A stretch of DNA of 64,000 bases from Burkholderiales bacterium (GTDB taxonomy: Bacteria > Pseudomonadota > Gammaproteobacteria > Burkholderiales > Burkholderiaceae_E): assembly GCA_003577305.1 (NCBI GenBank), contig QEVL01000011.1, positions 30,761-94,760 on the forward strand. Reading direction: 5' to 3'. The notes beneath the pieces were generated by a model. The model was not told the DNA's origin and did not search any database. It saw only the letters and a program-made list of their open reading frames with translations. Position numbers and translations under genes: made by a program. Below are positions 1 through 11,944 of this stretch, piece by piece; position 1 is the stretch's first letter, and the number at the start of each line of letters is the position of its first letter.

Positions 1-675
1 GCACTGTCCGGAACGGTCTTCTGGGGCGGATGTGCGCTCGCGGAACTCGCCCCCCGCGAACTGGCCGCACGGGTTGCGTGGGTGCCGCAGCAGCCGGGCG
101 CCGCGTTCGATTTCAGCGTCGAGCACTACGTGATGCTCGGCCGGCTCGGCCGGCTCGCGGCTGGCGCCGCGCCTGGCCGCGGCGACCGCGAAGCCGTTTC
201 CCGAGCGATCGACCGGCTCGGGCTCGGGCGCTTCCGCGGCCGGCCGCTCTCGAAGATGTCGGGTGGCGAGCGCCAACTGGCTGCGATCGCGCGCGCGCTC
301 GCCCAGCAGGCCTCGACGCTGTTGCTCGACGAACCGACTGCGAGCCTGGACTTCGGCAACCAGGGCAGGGTGCTCGACACGCTGCGCAGCCTCGCCGCCG
401 ACGGGCTCGGGATCGCCTACGCGACGCACGACCCGAACCACGCGCTGCGCGCCGGCACCCATGCGCTGGTCTACCTGCCGGACGGGGCGATCGCGTTCGC
501 GCCGGTCGGGGAACTGATCGAACCCGAGTTGCTCACGCGCGTCTACGGAGCGCGCGTCGAAGCAGCCCGCACTGCGGACGGGCGCACGGTCTTCACGCTT
601 GCCGATGCGACCCTGGCGCACCGGGCCGGCTCGCCCCGGGCCGACGCGGGTCCGCGGCAGGCCGGCGAGGGCTGA
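1..675 (+). CDS. ABC importer ATP-binding protein, 5'-truncated
   Basis: This is the C-terminal 224 residues of an ABC importer ATPase, which would power substrate uptake at the inner membrane. The frame is open from base 1 and stops at 673-675, so the Walker A loop and the true start lie outside the window. Visible in order are the Q-loop (VPQQPG), the ABC signature MSGGERQ, Walker B with D-loop (LLLDEPTASLD) and the H-switch (ATHDPNHAL). The style is that of FecE/BtuD/MolC ATPases for iron-siderophore, cobalamin or molybdate uptake. Molybdate would suit the molybdoenzyme operon next door, but that is only proximity and the genes converge. An in-frame GTG at 82 is not a credible start because it would cut into the Q-loop region. 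Confidence 0.9.
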   Translation, partial: ALSGTVFWGGCALAELAPRELAARVAWVPQQPGAAFDFSVEHYVMLGRLGRLAAGAAPGRGDREAVSRAIDRLGLGRFRGRPLSKMSGGERQLAAIARALAQQASTLLLDEPTASLDFGNQGRVLDTLRSLAADGLGIAYATHDPNHALRAGTHALVYLPDGAIAFAPVGELIEPELLTRVYGARVEAARTADGRTVFTLADATLAHRAGSPRADAGPRQAGEG

Positions 676-729
676 GAACTTCCTGGCGCGCCTTCCGGGT
701 GCGGCCGATTGCTTCACACGTTCCGGCTT

Positions 730-752
730 GCGCCGAGGCTTGCCTCGGGCGC
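730..752. terminator. Possible hairpin between convergent genes
   Basis: A GC-rich stem (GCGCCGAGGC, loop TT, GCCTCGGGCGC with one bulged G) lies in the 79-base gap between the ABC ATPase stop and the xdhC stop. It has no T-run on either side, so it is at best a weak bidirectional terminator. Confidence 0.35.
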
Positions 753-754
753 GT

Positions 755-1741
755 TCAGCCGGTGGCGAGGCAGGCTTCCTGTTCCGCCTTCTTCTGCACC
801 GGTTCGACGCCGTTCTTCACCGACACGATCTCGGCCAGGATCGCCACGGCGATTTCGGCCGGCGTGCGGCTGCCGATGTGCAGCCCGATCGGCCCGTGCA
901 GCCTCGCGATCTCGTCGGGGGACAGCTCGAACAGCGCCAGCCGCTCGCGCCGCTTCCCGGTGTTACGGCGCGAGCCCAGCGCGCCGACGTAGAAGGCCGG
1001 CGACTTCAGCGCTTCGATCAGTGCCAGATCGTCGAGCTTCGGGTCGTGCGTGAGCGCAACCACCGCGGTGTGCGCGTCGGGCCTGAACGCCGCGATCGCG
1101 TCGTCGGGCATGCCGGGCAGCCAGGTGACCTGCGGCAGTTCCAGCGTGGTGTAGTACTCCTCGCGCGGGTCGCAGACGAAGACCTGGAAGTCGAGCGCCT
1201 TGGCCATCTCGGCGAGCACGCGTGACAGTTGTCCTGCGCCGATCATCAGCAGCCGGTAGCGTGGGCCGAACACCGCGCGTGCGGTCTTGCCGTCGAACGA
1301 GAACGCCTCGCCGCGCTGCGCGGGCGCAAGCGTGGCCTGGCCGGTTTCGAGATCGAGCGTGCGAACGATCAGTTCCTGGCGCGAGGTGCGTTCGAGCACC
1401 TCGTCGATCCACTTCACGTCGGTCACGGGCTCCTGCAGCAACCGCAGCGTGCCTCCGCAGGGCAGGCCGAAGCGCGCAGCCTCTTCCTTGGCCACGCCGT
1501 AGACGATCATCGAAGGCTTGCCGACCCGCTCGCCGGTTTGCACGCGCTTGATCAGGTCGTCTTCGACGCATCCGCCGGAGACCGAGCCGACCACCAGGCC
1601 GTCGTCGCGCAACGCCAGCAGCGCCCCGGGCGGGCGCGGCGCCGAACCCCAGGTCTCGACGACGGTCACCAGCCAGACGCCGCGCCCTTCGGCGAACCAG
1701 TCACGCGCATGTTCGAGGACTTCACGATCCAGGCTGTCCAT
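755..1741 (-). CDS. XdhC/CoxF family molybdoenzyme maturation protein
   Basis: XdhC/CoxF proteins bind the molybdenum cofactor and help sulfurate and insert it into xanthine-dehydrogenase-family enzymes in the cytoplasm. The 328-residue protein has the N-terminal XdhC/CoxI domain (VTVVETWGSAPRPPG, then GSVSGGCVED) and a C-terminal Rossmann-like domain (LLMIGAGQLSRVLAE). I chose the ATG at 1741 because it follows a strong Shine-Dalgarno (GAGGAGG) and starts 10 bases after coxG ends; a start 15 codons upstream would overlap coxG. It is the last gene of the cox-like operon, where it would serve the CoxL-type subunit. XdhC for xanthine dehydrogenase is the alternative, but no xdhAB genes are present. 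Confidence 0.9.
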   Translation of the reverse strand: MDSLDREVLEHARDWFAEGRGVWLVTVVETWGSAPRPPGALLALRDDGLVVGSVSGGCVEDDLIKRVQTGERVGKPSMIVYGVAKEEAARFGLPCGGTLRLLQEPVTDVKWIDEVLERTSRQELIVRTLDLETGQATLAPAQRGEAFSFDGKTARAVFGPRYRLLMIGAGQLSRVLAEMAKALDFQVFVCDPREEYYTTLELPQVTWLPGMPDDAIAAFRPDAHTAVVALTHDPKLDDLALIEALKSPAFYVGALGSRRNTGKRRERLALFELSPDEIARLHGPIGLHIGSRTPAEIAVAILAEIVSVKNGVEPVQKKAEQEACLATG

Positions 1742-1751
1742 CGGGCCCTCC

Positions 1752-2342
1752 TCAACGCAAGAGGTAAGAGACGAGCGCGGCCGCAAGCAGTGCGACGACG
1801 ATCCATCTGAGCCAGCGCCGCCTGGCGGCCGCCCTGGCGGCCAGCACGTCGACCGCGCGGGCTGTCGGCAGCGCCTCGGGCACTGCTGCCGCCGCGGCCG
1901 GAGCGGGTGCCAGCCGCGCTTCGAAGGCGGTGAAGAAATCGTCGGTGATCTTGGCCGCCGCGCCCTCGATCAGCCGCGAGCCCACCTGGGCCAGTTTACC
2001 GCCGACCTGCGCGGTGGCGGCATAGGTCAGGCGGGTACCAGTGGCTTCCGGAGCGAGGCTGACATCGGCCGAACCCTTGCCGAAACCGGCGACGCCGCCC
2101 TGGCCGTCGAAGGCAATCGTGTACGAGCGCGGCGGCACGACGTTCTCGAGCTTCAGGCGGCCCTTGAAGCGCGCGTTCACCGGGCCGATCCGCATCGCCA
2201 TCGTCGCGAGGAACTCCTCGTCGGAGACGCGCTCGAGCGACTCGCAGCCGGCGATGCAGGCCTTCAGCGTCTCGGGGTCGTTCAACGCGGCCCAGGTGGC
2301 CTCGGGAGTCGCGGCAATCAGGCGTTCGCCGTGCAGGTTCAT
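1752..2342 (-). CDS. coxG: CoxG family SRPBCC protein with C-terminal membrane anchor
   Basis: This 196-residue protein belongs to the CoxG family (START/SRPBCC fold). In carboxydotrophs CoxG recruits CO dehydrogenase to the cytoplasmic membrane. The N-terminal 150 residues show the typical pattern (GERLIAATPEATWAALNDPE, then IPG-like IAGCESLE and GKGSADVSL). An Ala/Pro-rich linker leads to a single membrane helix near residues 175-193 (WIVVALLAAALVSYLL), which would tether it to the inner face of the membrane. Its ATG overlaps the stop of the VWA gene (ATGA), so the two are probably translationally coupled. Membrane-anchored CoxG variants fit the idea that the enzyme passes electrons to the quinone pool. 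Confidence 0.88.
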   Translation of the reverse strand: MNLHGERLIAATPEATWAALNDPETLKACIAGCESLERVSDEEFLATMAMRIGPVNARFKGRLKLENVVPPRSYTIAFDGQGGVAGFGKGSADVSLAPEATGTRLTYAATAQVGGKLAQVGSRLIEGAAAKITDDFFTAFEARLAPAPAAAAAVPEALPTARAVDVLAARAAARRRWLRWIVVALLAAALVSYLLR

Positions 2343-3540
2343 CTCGAATGCTCCATCGGAGGGGGGCGCCGGCCCGGGCGCTGCACGGGCTTGCGCAGTT
2401 CGTGCGCGAGATCGGCGAGGCTGGCAAGGTTGTGCATCGGCAGCATCCGGTCGACCTGCGGCAGCAGCGCACGCACGCCGGCCGCGCGCGGAGCGAAGCC
2501 CTCGTAACGCAGCAGCGGATTGAGCCAGACGAGCTCGTGCGCGAAACGCGCCAGGCGTGCCGCCTCGGCCGACAGCGAGCCGTGTTCGTCGCGGTCGAGG
2601 CCGTCGGTGACCAGCAGCAGCGCGGCGTTGCCCGTGAGCATTCGCCGCGCCCAGCGCCGGTTGAATTCGGCAAGGTTCGAGGCGATGCGCGTGCCGCCGC
2701 GCCAGTCCTGCACCAGCGCGTCGGCGCGCTCGATCGCCACGTCGGGATCGCGGTGGCGCAGGCAGCGGGTGATGTCGGTCAGGCGCGTTCCGAACACCAG
2801 CGTGTGCACGCGATGGTGGTGTTGCGTGAGCCCGTACGCGTAGTGCAGGAACGCGCGCGCGTACCGGTCCATCGAGCCCGAGATGTCGATCATGATGACC
2901 AGCGGCGGCGGGCGCAGCCGCGGCGCCGAGCGCGAAAGGTCGATCGTGTCGGGAGAGCGGGCGAGCCGGCGCAGCGCGCGGCGCAGGTCGATGCCCCCGC
3001 GCGGCGACGCCGTGCGCCGGCGCGTACGCAGCGGGCGCACCGGCAGCGGCACCGTCTCGGCCAGTCGACGGGCGATCGCGAACTCGTGGGTCGACATGCT
3101 CTCGAAGTCGGCGCGCTGCAGCCGCTCGCGCTCCGAGAAACTCATGACCGCGTCGATCGTGCGCTTGTCCTCCTCGTGCGCAGGCGGCTGGGGCGGCGGC
3201 GTGGCGGAGGGCGGCGACAGCGCCTCCTCGACGCGGCGTGGCCGCCGCGGCGGCTCGAGCGTGCCCGGCCGTCCGGCGATTTTCGGCAGCAGCAGGTACA
3301 TCAGCCGCTCGAGCAGCTTCGGATCGCGCCAGAACGCGGCGAACGCCGCATCGAACACCGGCTGCTCCTCGTGCCGGGTGAGCATCACCGCAGCCAGCGC
3401 TGCGTGCACGTCGTCGCGCCGGTCGAGCCCGACCAGCTCCACCGCGTTGATCGCCGCGAGGATGCGGTCGGACCCCACGGGCAGGCCTGCCGCGCGCAAC
3501 ACGCGCGCGAAATGCACGATGTTGTCGGCGACGCGCCCGC

Positions 3541-3544
<4 letters not shown>
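2339..3544 (-). CDS. coxE: CoxE-like VWA domain protein
   Basis: CoxE partners with the MoxR ATPase CoxD in assembling the active site of CO-dehydrogenase-type enzymes. The 401-residue product has an N-terminal helical region (VADNIVHFARVLRAAG), a basic Pro/Arg-rich middle, and a VWA domain with a MIDAS motif (VIMIDISGSMD, D-x-S-x-S) near residues 215-225. The best start is the GTG at 3544, which overlaps the coxD stop as GTGA; a longer open frame upstream is merely the antisense-like extension across coxD. A MoxR-VWA pair right behind coxSLM is the standard cox arrangement. The same pair occurs with other cofactor-dependent enzymes, so its client is inferred from context. Confidence 0.88.
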
Positions 3545-4452
<908 letters not shown>

Positions 4453-4543
4453 GGGGGGATTCGGTGGAGGCCTGCAACGACAGCGGAAGGTACGGGGGTC
4501 GCGCGTGCGAGGCTGCGCGCGACCCCGGCAACGGCCGGTTCGA

Positions 4544-5338
4544 TCAGCCGGCGAGCGCCTTCTCGATCGCGCGCCGCGCCATGACGCTGACCATCGCGGC
4601 ACGGTATTCGGCCGATCCGTGCAGGTCGCTGTTGCAGCCGGCCGCGTCGATGCGGATGCCGTCGAGCGCCCCGGGCCGGAAATCGCGGGCGAGCGCCTGC
4701 TCCATCTCAGGCACCCGGAAGACGTGCGAGCGCGCGCCGGTGACCGCGACGCGCACCCCGGCGGCGCTCTGGCTCACGAAGACGCCCACCAGCGCGAACC
4801 GCGACGCGGGCTGCTTGAACTTCACGTAGGCCGCACGCTGCGGTACGGGAAAGGAGACCGACACGATCAGTTCGCCCGGCTCCAGCGCGGTGGTGAACAG
4901 GTCCTTGAAGAAGTCGTCGGCGGCGATCGACCGGCGGTCGGTCTGGATCGTGGCACCCAGCCCGAGCACGCCGGCCGGATAGTCGGCGGCCGGATCGGAG
5001 TTGGCGATCGAGCCGCCGATCGTGCCCATGTTGCGCACCATCTGGTCGCCGATGCCGCCGGCGAGGTCCGCAAGCGCCGGAATCGCGGCGCGCACCTCGG
5101 CCGAGCGAGCGACTTCCGAGTGGCGCGTCATCGCGCCGATCTTCACCGACGAGCCTTCCCGGCTGATGCCGTGCAGCCCGTCGATGCCGCCGAGGTCGAC
5201 GAGCGTGCTCGCCGACGACAGCCGCAGCTTCATCGACTGCACCAGGCTCTGTCCGCCGGCGAGATAGCGCGCCTCGCCTCCGCCTGCGCCAACCGCCTTC
5301 GCGACACTGTCGGGGCGCTGGTATTCGAATTCGTACAT
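4544..5338 (-). CDS. coxM: CO dehydrogenase-like FAD-binding middle subunit
   Basis: This is the flavoprotein subunit of a xanthine-oxidase-family molybdenum hydroxylase. It carries electrons from the [2Fe-2S] subunit to the acceptor. The 264 residues show both FAD signatures of the family: AGGQSLVQSMK near residue 28 and the MGTIGGSIANSDPAADYP segment near residue 100. A strong Shine-Dalgarno (GAGGAG) precedes the ATG at 5338, 15 bases after coxL ends. The gene order S-L-M is the order of form II (putative) CO dehydrogenases; form I enzymes are arranged M-S-L. Substrate remains open. Confidence 0.92.
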   Translation of the reverse strand: MYEFEYQRPDSVAKAVGAGGGEARYLAGGQSLVQSMKLRLSSASTLVDLGGIDGLHGISREGSSVKIGAMTRHSEVARSAEVRAAIPALADLAGGIGDQMVRNMGTIGGSIANSDPAADYPAGVLGLGATIQTDRRSIAADDFFKDLFTTALEPGELIVSVSFPVPQRAAYVKFKQPASRFALVGVFVSQSAAGVRVAVTGARSHVFRVPEMEQALARDFRPGALDGIRIDAAGCNSDLHGSAEYRAAMVSVMARRAIEKALAG

Positions 5339-5353
5339 GAGTTGTCTCCTCGA

Positions 5354-7711
<2,358 letters not shown>

Positions 7712-7730
7712 GGCTCGTGTCTCCCCGGTG

Positions 7731-8195
7731 TCAGCCCTGCGCGGCGACCTGCTCGATCGCGCGCACGATGTTGTGGTAGCCGGTGCAGCGGCAGATGTTG
7801 CCGTCGAGCCCCTCGCGGATCTGCGCCTCGGTGGGCTTCGGGTTGTCCTGCAGCAGCTGGATCGCCGACATCACCATGCCGGGCGTGCAGAAGCCGCACT
7901 GCAGTGCGTGGCACTCGTTGAAGGCCTTCTGCATCGGGTGCAGCTCGCCGTTGGCCGCGAGACCCTCGATCGTGGTGATCGTGGCGCCGTCGGCCTGCAC
8001 CGCCAGCATCGAGCACGCCTTGACCGCGCGCCCGTTCATGTGGATCGTGCAGGCGCCGCATTGCGCGGTGTCGCAGCCCACGTGGGTGCCGGTGAGTTGC
8101 AGGTTCTCGCGAATGAACTGCACCAGCAGCGTCCGGGCATCGATCGTTGCCGTCACCTGCCTGCCGTTCACCGTCATCGTCACGGTCCGGTCCAT
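7731..8195 (-). CDS. coxS: CO dehydrogenase-like [2Fe-2S] small subunit
   Basis: This is the iron-sulfur subunit of the molybdenum hydroxylase. The 154 residues hold the N-terminal plant-type cluster ([15 protein letters not shown], with a fourth Cys in VKACSML) and the C-terminal alpha-helical cluster (CGFCTPGM and CRCTGYHN). The ATG at 8195 follows a perfect AGGAGG seven bases upstream and gives the usual family length; the much longer open frame upstream is not conserved. It is the first gene of the seven-gene operon 8195-755. The promoter must lie in the 270-base divergent gap shared with dcd. Confidence 0.95.
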   Translation of the reverse strand: MDRTVTMTVNGRQVTATIDARTLLVQFIRENLQLTGTHVGCDTAQCGACTIHMNGRAVKACSMLAVQADGATITTIEGLAANGELHPMQKAFNECHALQCGFCTPGMVMSAIQLLQDNPKPTEAQIREGLDGNICRCTGYHNIVRAIEQVAAQG

Positions 8196-8465
8196 GAATT
8201 GCCTCCTGGTTCGAGTTTCTTGTTGCCGCCTGCGGCGACGCGATGTTCCTACCCGTGATGATGCCAGCTTCCGGTCGAGGCGGAAGGCTTGCACGCGTCG
8301 CCCGAGGGGCTGAGCCGCGCCTTGCGCGGCGGGCAGCGCCGCTCGCGCACGGCGCGCCGGCAGGCCGCCATTCGGTTGTTGCATCGCAACAGACAAGGCG
8401 GCCGCGCCGCTCGGGCTAGAATGCCGCCTCCCGCGGCGCGCCGTGCGCCGCTTCCGGGCCACATG
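8196..8465. promoter_or_regulatory. Divergent coxS/dcd intergenic region
   Basis: This gap holds the control regions of the cox-like operon (minus) and dcd (plus). I see a 15-base dyad TGTTGC-ATC-GCAACA at 8377-8391, which could be an operator or small hairpin, and a -10-like TAGAAT at 8417-8422 for dcd without a convincing -35. No Shine-Dalgarno precedes dcd. The rest is GC-rich with no evident gene. Confidence 0.45.
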
Positions 8466-10157
8466 ATGAGCATCAAGTCCGACCGCTGGATCCGCCGCAT
8501 GGCCGCGCAAGGCATGATCGAGCCCTTCGAGGCCGGCCAGGTGCGCGAGATCGACGGCAAACGCATCGTCTCGTACGGCACCTCGAGCTATGGCTACGAC
8601 CTGCGCTGCGCCGACGAGTTCAAGATCTTCACCAACATCAATTCGACGATCGTCGACCCCAAGAATTTCGACGAGAAGTCGTTCGTCGACTTCAAGGGCC
8701 CGGTCTGCATCATCCCGCCCAATTCGTTCGCGCTGGCGCGCACGGTCGAGTATTTCCGCATTCCGCGCAGCGTGCTCACGGTCTGCCTGGGCAAGTCGAC
8801 CTACGCGCGCTGCTTCAGCGGTGATACGCGCGTGGCTTTGGTCGACGGCACCTCGCCAACGCTGGAAGAAATGGCGCGACGACATGATCGCGGCGAGCTG
8901 TTCTGGGGCTACAGCATCGGACCGAACGGACGTCTGATCGTGTCGTTGCTCGATGCGCCACGTCTGATCGGTCGAGATTCGCTACTTTCCATCGAACTGG
9001 ACAACGGCGAGTCGATCCACGCGACCCCCGACCACGACTTCATGATGCGTGACGGACGCATGGTGCCGGCGAGCCAATTGCGTGTCGGAAATTCGCTGAT
9101 GCCGCTGTACCGGGACCTGTTCCGCGGCTACGAGATGGTCTATCAGCCCCTGAACGGTCACCTGCTGCCGACGCACCGACTGGCGGACGAGTGGAACGTT
9201 CGCAACGGCATCTATGCGCACGTGTCGGGGACGCACCGGCATCACATCGATTTCGACAGGCGCAACAATCGGCCGACCAACCTGGAACGCATGGACGCAG
9301 CGGAACACATCCGCATGCACAACGCGGACAATTACGGCGACGAGTTCGACGCGGAGGCACACGGTGAATCGATCCGGAGTGCGTTGGCGCAACGGGCGCT
9401 GGACCCGAATTGGGCAGCACGATTCGCCGATGCGCAGCGTGAGCGCGCCCTGTCCTTGTGGCATGACGAGCGCTACGGCGCAATTCGCGAGCGGTTGATC
9501 GAGGCGCGGCGCAATCCATCCGACGCGACTCGCGAGGCGCATCGCGACGCAGCGATCAACCGCTATGCCGATCCCGAGGAGCGTGCGCGCTGCGCACAGA
9601 GCGCTCGAAACGCCTGGGCTGCCGACGATGGTTCACGCCGCCGTCGCCAGGCAGAGGTGGCGCGAAACATCAATCTGCGCGAGAACATCACGCAGGAAAC
9701 CGTACGTGCGGCGCTCGATCGAGCCGGTTCGATCCGCGGTGCCGCCCGCCTGTTGGATTGCGATCGATCGGTGTTCCGCCGTTTTCCGGAGACCGTGGCA
9801 GGTTTTCGCGGCGCGGCCGCGCCGCGCAATCACAAGATCGTCGGCATCCGGGAACTACCGGGTGAGCATGACGTGTTCTGCCTGACCGCGCCCGAGGCGG
9901 GAAACTTCGCGCTGGAAGCCGGCGTCTTCGTCCACAACTGCGGCATCATCGTCAACGTAACGCCGCTCGAACCCGAGTGGGAGGGGCACGTCACGCTCGA
10001 GTTCTCCAATACCACGCCGCTGCCGGCGAAGATCTACGCGGGCGAAGGCTGCGCGCAGGTGATCTTCCTCGAGTCCGACGAGGTCTGCGAAACCTCGTAC
10101 CGCGACCGCGGCGGCAAGTACCAGGGCCAGACCGGGGTCACGCTGCCGCGCACCTGA
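8466..10157 (+). CDS. dcd: dCTP deaminase precursor interrupted by an intein
   Basis: The 563-residue precursor is a dCTP deaminase whose two halves flank an intein. The N-extein (residues 1-115) and C-extein (492-563) join to a normal 187-residue enzyme that converts dCTP to dUTP and ammonia for thymidylate synthesis. By comparison with E. coli Dcd, catalytic Ser111 and Arg115 fall in GKSTYAR at the end of the N-extein, and the catalytic Glu (E138 in E. coli) falls in TLEFSN of the C-extein. The enzyme is therefore inactive unless the intein splices. I chose ATG 8466 because related proteins begin with a similar MSIKSDxWIRRM; an ATG one codon earlier is equally possible. C-extein residue +1 is a native, conserved cysteine (CGIIVNVTP). 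Confidence 0.95.
   Translation: MSIKSDRWIRRMAAQGMIEPFEAGQVREIDGKRIVSYGTSSYGYDLRCADEFKIFTNINSTIVDPKNFDEKSFVDFKGPVCIIPPNSFALARTVEYFRIPRSVLTVCLGKSTYARCFSGDTRVALVDGTSPTLEEMARRHDRGELFWGYSIGPNGRLIVSLLDAPRLIGRDSLLSIELDNGESIHATPDHDFMMRDGRMVPASQLRVGNSLMPLYRDLFRGYEMVYQPLNGHLLPTHRLADEWNVRNGIYAHVSGTHRHHIDFDRRNNRPTNLERMDAAEHIRMHNADNYGDEFDAEAHGESIRSALAQRALDPNWAARFADAQRERALSLWHDERYGAIRERLIEARRNPSDATREAHRDAAINRYADPEERARCAQSARNAWAADDGSRRRRQAEVARNINLRENITQETVRAALDRAGSIRGAARLLDCDRSVFRRFPETVAGFRGAAAPRNHKIVGIRELPGEHDVFCLTAPEAGNFALEAGVFVHNCGIIVNVTPLEPEWEGHVTLEFSNTTPLPAKIYAGEGCAQVIFLESDEVCETSYRDRGGKYQGQTGVTLPRT
8811..9938 (+). mobile_element. Intein with HNH homing endonuclease inside dcd
   Basis: This is a 376-residue in-frame intein, precursor residues 116-491. 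It starts with Cys (CFSGDTRV, block A), has block B (HATPDHDF, with Thr187 and His190), and ends with block F/G ([20 protein letters not shown] then His490-Asn491) followed by Cys492 of the C-extein. This is a complete class 1 splicing set. The middle carries an HNH nuclease ([18 protein letters not shown], with His260, Asn272 and His281), then a basic Arg/Ala-rich stretch, then a helix-turn-helix-like segment ([19 protein letters not shown]) that probably binds DNA. GC is lower than in the surrounding genes (37 of 60 bases at 9301-9360). All motifs look intact, so both splicing and homing may be active. Confidence 0.95.
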
Positions 10158-10169
10158 GCCGGCACGCGG

Positions 10170-10198
10170 TTGCGTGCGCTGCACAAAGCCGCTATATT
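10170..10198 (+). promoter_or_regulatory. Predicted sigma70 promoter for the leuA leader
   Basis: TTGCGT (10170-10175) and TATATT (10193-10198) are separated by exactly 17 bases, a near-consensus housekeeping promoter just after dcd. The expected transcription start is at about 10204-10206. That coincides with the ATG at 10205 of the leucine-rich short ORF, so that ORF would be leaderless. Confidence 0.7.
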
Positions 10199-10204
10199 TT
10201 TTCG

Positions 10205-10318
10205 ATGCCATCGCGCTTGCATCTTCGGTCCACGCCTCTTGCCACGACCCTCTCCCGGTCGTGCGGCGGCCTGCACCTTCTTGCGGTGCTCGGTCCGCTA
10301 CTGCGCCCCGCGCGCTGA
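10205..10318 (+). CDS. Candidate leucine-rich leader peptide of leuA
   Basis: This 37-codon ORF encodes a peptide with ten leucines, including Leu-His-Leu-Leu (residues 23-26) and Leu-Leu at 32-33. Its leucine codons are TTG, CTT (four times), CTC (twice), CTA and CTG (twice). CTT, CTA and TTG are otherwise scarce in these genes, which favour CTG and CTC. Rare control codons are what one expects of an attenuator peptide. It lies between a strong predicted promoter and leuA, whose product makes the first committed leucine precursor. It is too short for ordinary gene calling and I know of no named homologue; the call rests on composition and position. Confidence 0.6.
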   Translation: MPSRLHLRSTPLATTLSRSCGGLHLLAVLGPLLRPAR

Positions 10319-10357
10319 TACCCCCTTACCCCCATTACCGACGCAGTCCTTTCTGCC

Positions 10358-10387
10358 TCCCGCCACGAGCGGGACCGGCAATACCGG
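10358..10387 (+). promoter_or_regulatory. Tandem hairpins before leuA, candidate attenuator
   Basis: Two hairpins are adjacent: TCCCGC-CACGA-GCGGGA (10358-10374) and CCGG-CAATA-CCGG (10375-10387). The second overlaps the GGAG (10386-10389) that serves leuA. Segments of the leader ORF can pair instead with the hairpin junction: CGGTCC at 10291-10296 with GGACCG at 10372-10377, or CCGGTC at 10255-10260 with GACCGG at 10373-10378. There is no T-run, so control may be on translation or Rho rather than intrinsic termination. Confidence 0.45.
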
Positions 10388-10396
10388 AGTATTCAG

Positions 10397-11944
10397 ATGG
10401 CCGACAAACTGATCATTTTCGACACCACCTTGCGTGACGGCGAGCAAAGCCCGGGCGCCTCGATGACCCGGGAGGAGAAGCTGCGCATCGCCAAGCAGCT
10501 CGAGAAACTGCGGGTCGACGTGATCGAGGCCGGTTTTGCCGCGTCCTCCACCGGCGACTTCGAGGCGGTGCGCGCGATCGCCGACGCGATCAGGGATTCC
10601 ACCGTCTGTTCGCTGGCCAGGGCCAACGACCGCGACATCTCGCGCGCGGCCGAAGCGCTGAAGGGGGCGAAGTCGATGCGCATCCACACCTTCATGGCCA
10701 CTTCGGCGCTGCACATGGAGAAGAAGCTGCGCATGACGCCCGAGCAGGTCCACGAGCAGATCCGCCTGGCGGTGCGCTTTGCGCGCAGGTTCACCGACGA
10801 CGTCGAGTTCTCGCCCGAGGACGCCAGCCGCTCCGACCCCGACTTCCTGTGCCGCGTACTCGAAGCCGCGATCGCCGAAGGCGCCACCACGATCAACATC
10901 CCCGACACGGTGGGCTACGCGGTCCCGGAGATGTTCGGCCATCAGATCCGCACGCTTCGCGAGCGCATTCCGAACTCGGGCAAGGCGATCTGGTCGGTGC
11001 ACTGCCACAACGACCTGGGCATGGCGGTGGCCAATTCGCTGGCGGCGGTGAAGATTGGCGGCGCCCGCCAGGTCGAGTGCACGGTCAACGGGCTGGGCGA
11101 GCGCGCGGGCAACACCTCGCTCGAGGAGGTCGTGATGGCGGTGAAGACGCGCCGCGACTACTACGATCTCGAGGTCGGCGTGGACACCACGCAGATCGTG
11201 CCGGCCTCCAAGCTCGTCTCCAGCATTACCGGCTTCCCGGTGCAGCCGAACAAGGCGGTGGTGGGCGCCAACGCCTTTGCGCACGCCTCGGGCATCCACC
11301 AGGACGGCGTGCTCAAGCAGCGCGACACCTACGAGATCATGCGTGCCGAAGACGTGGGCTGGACGGCCAACAAGATCGTCCTGGGCAAGCTCTCGGGCCG
11401 CAACGCGTTCAAGCAGCGGCTGCACGAACTGGGCATCGAGCTCGAGTCCGAGCAGGAGGTCAACGCGGCGTTCCAGCGCTTCAAGGATCTCGCCGACCGC
11501 AAGTCGGAGATCTTCGACGAGGACATCCACGCGCTGGTCTCGGACCAGGCGGTGCACCACGAGGCCGACGAGCACTACCAGCTGGTCTCGATGGCGCAGG
11601 CCTCCGAAACCGGCGAACGCCCGCACGCGCGGGTGACGTTCAGCGTCGACGGCAGCGAGCAGACCAGCCACAGCGAAGGCAACGGTCCGGTCGACGCCAC
11701 CTTCAAGGCGATCGAGGCGAAAGTGGGCAGTGGCGCCGAGCTGATGCTGTACTCGGTCAACGCGATCACCACCGGCACCGAGTCACAGGGCGAGGTCACG
11801 GTGCGGCTGGCCAAGTCCGGCCGGATCGTCAATGGCGTGGGCGCCGACCCGGACATCGTGGTCGCATCGGCCAAGGCCTACCTGAACGCGCTGAACAAGC
11901 TGCATTCGCGGGCCGATCGGGTCAATCCGCAGGCCGGCGTCTGA
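10397..11944 (+). CDS. leuA: 2-isopropylmalate synthase
   Basis: LeuA condenses acetyl-CoA with 2-oxoisovalerate, the first committed step of leucine synthesis. The 515-residue protein has the HMGL-like TIM barrel starting with the signature [13 protein letters not shown], metal-ligand HCHNDLG near residue 203, the [14 protein letters not shown] motif, and a C-terminal regulatory LeuA dimer domain from about residue 390 where leucine would bind as feedback inhibitor. Length and domain order are normal for the long LeuA type. The ATG at 10397 has GGAG eight bases upstream, partly in a hairpin. It overlaps the next gene by one base (TGATG). Confidence 0.97.
   Translation: MADKLIIFDTTLRDGEQSPGASMTREEKLRIAKQLEKLRVDVIEAGFAASSTGDFEAVRAIADAIRDSTVCSLARANDRDISRAAEALKGAKSMRIHTFMATSALHMEKKLRMTPEQVHEQIRLAVRFARRFTDDVEFSPEDASRSDPDFLCRVLEAAIAEGATTINIPDTVGYAVPEMFGHQIRTLRERIPNSGKAIWSVHCHNDLGMAVANSLAAVKIGGARQVECTVNGLGERAGNTSLEEVVMAVKTRRDYYDLEVGVDTTQIVPASKLVSSITGFPVQPNKAVVGANAFAHASGIHQDGVLKQRDTYEIMRAEDVGWTANKIVLGKLSGRNAFKQRLHELGIELESEQEVNAAFQRFKDLADRKSEIFDEDIHALVSDQAVHHEADEHYQLVSMAQASETGERPHARVTFSVDGSEQTSHSEGNGPVDATFKAIEAKVGSGAELMLYSVNAITTGTESQGEVTVRLAKSGRIVNGVGADPDIVVASAKAYLNALNKLHSRADRVNPQAGV

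Noticed and set aside
8811..9938. A frameshifted or insertion-disrupted dcd pseudogene
   Set aside because: The frame is continuous and the insert has all splicing motifs, so it is an intein rather than a broken gene.
10170..10437. Two alternative short ORFs of 80 and 87 codons in the leuA leader
   Set aside because: They lack amino-acid runs, have no ribosome site, and overlap the leuA start; the 37-codon leucine-rich frame fits position and codon bias better.
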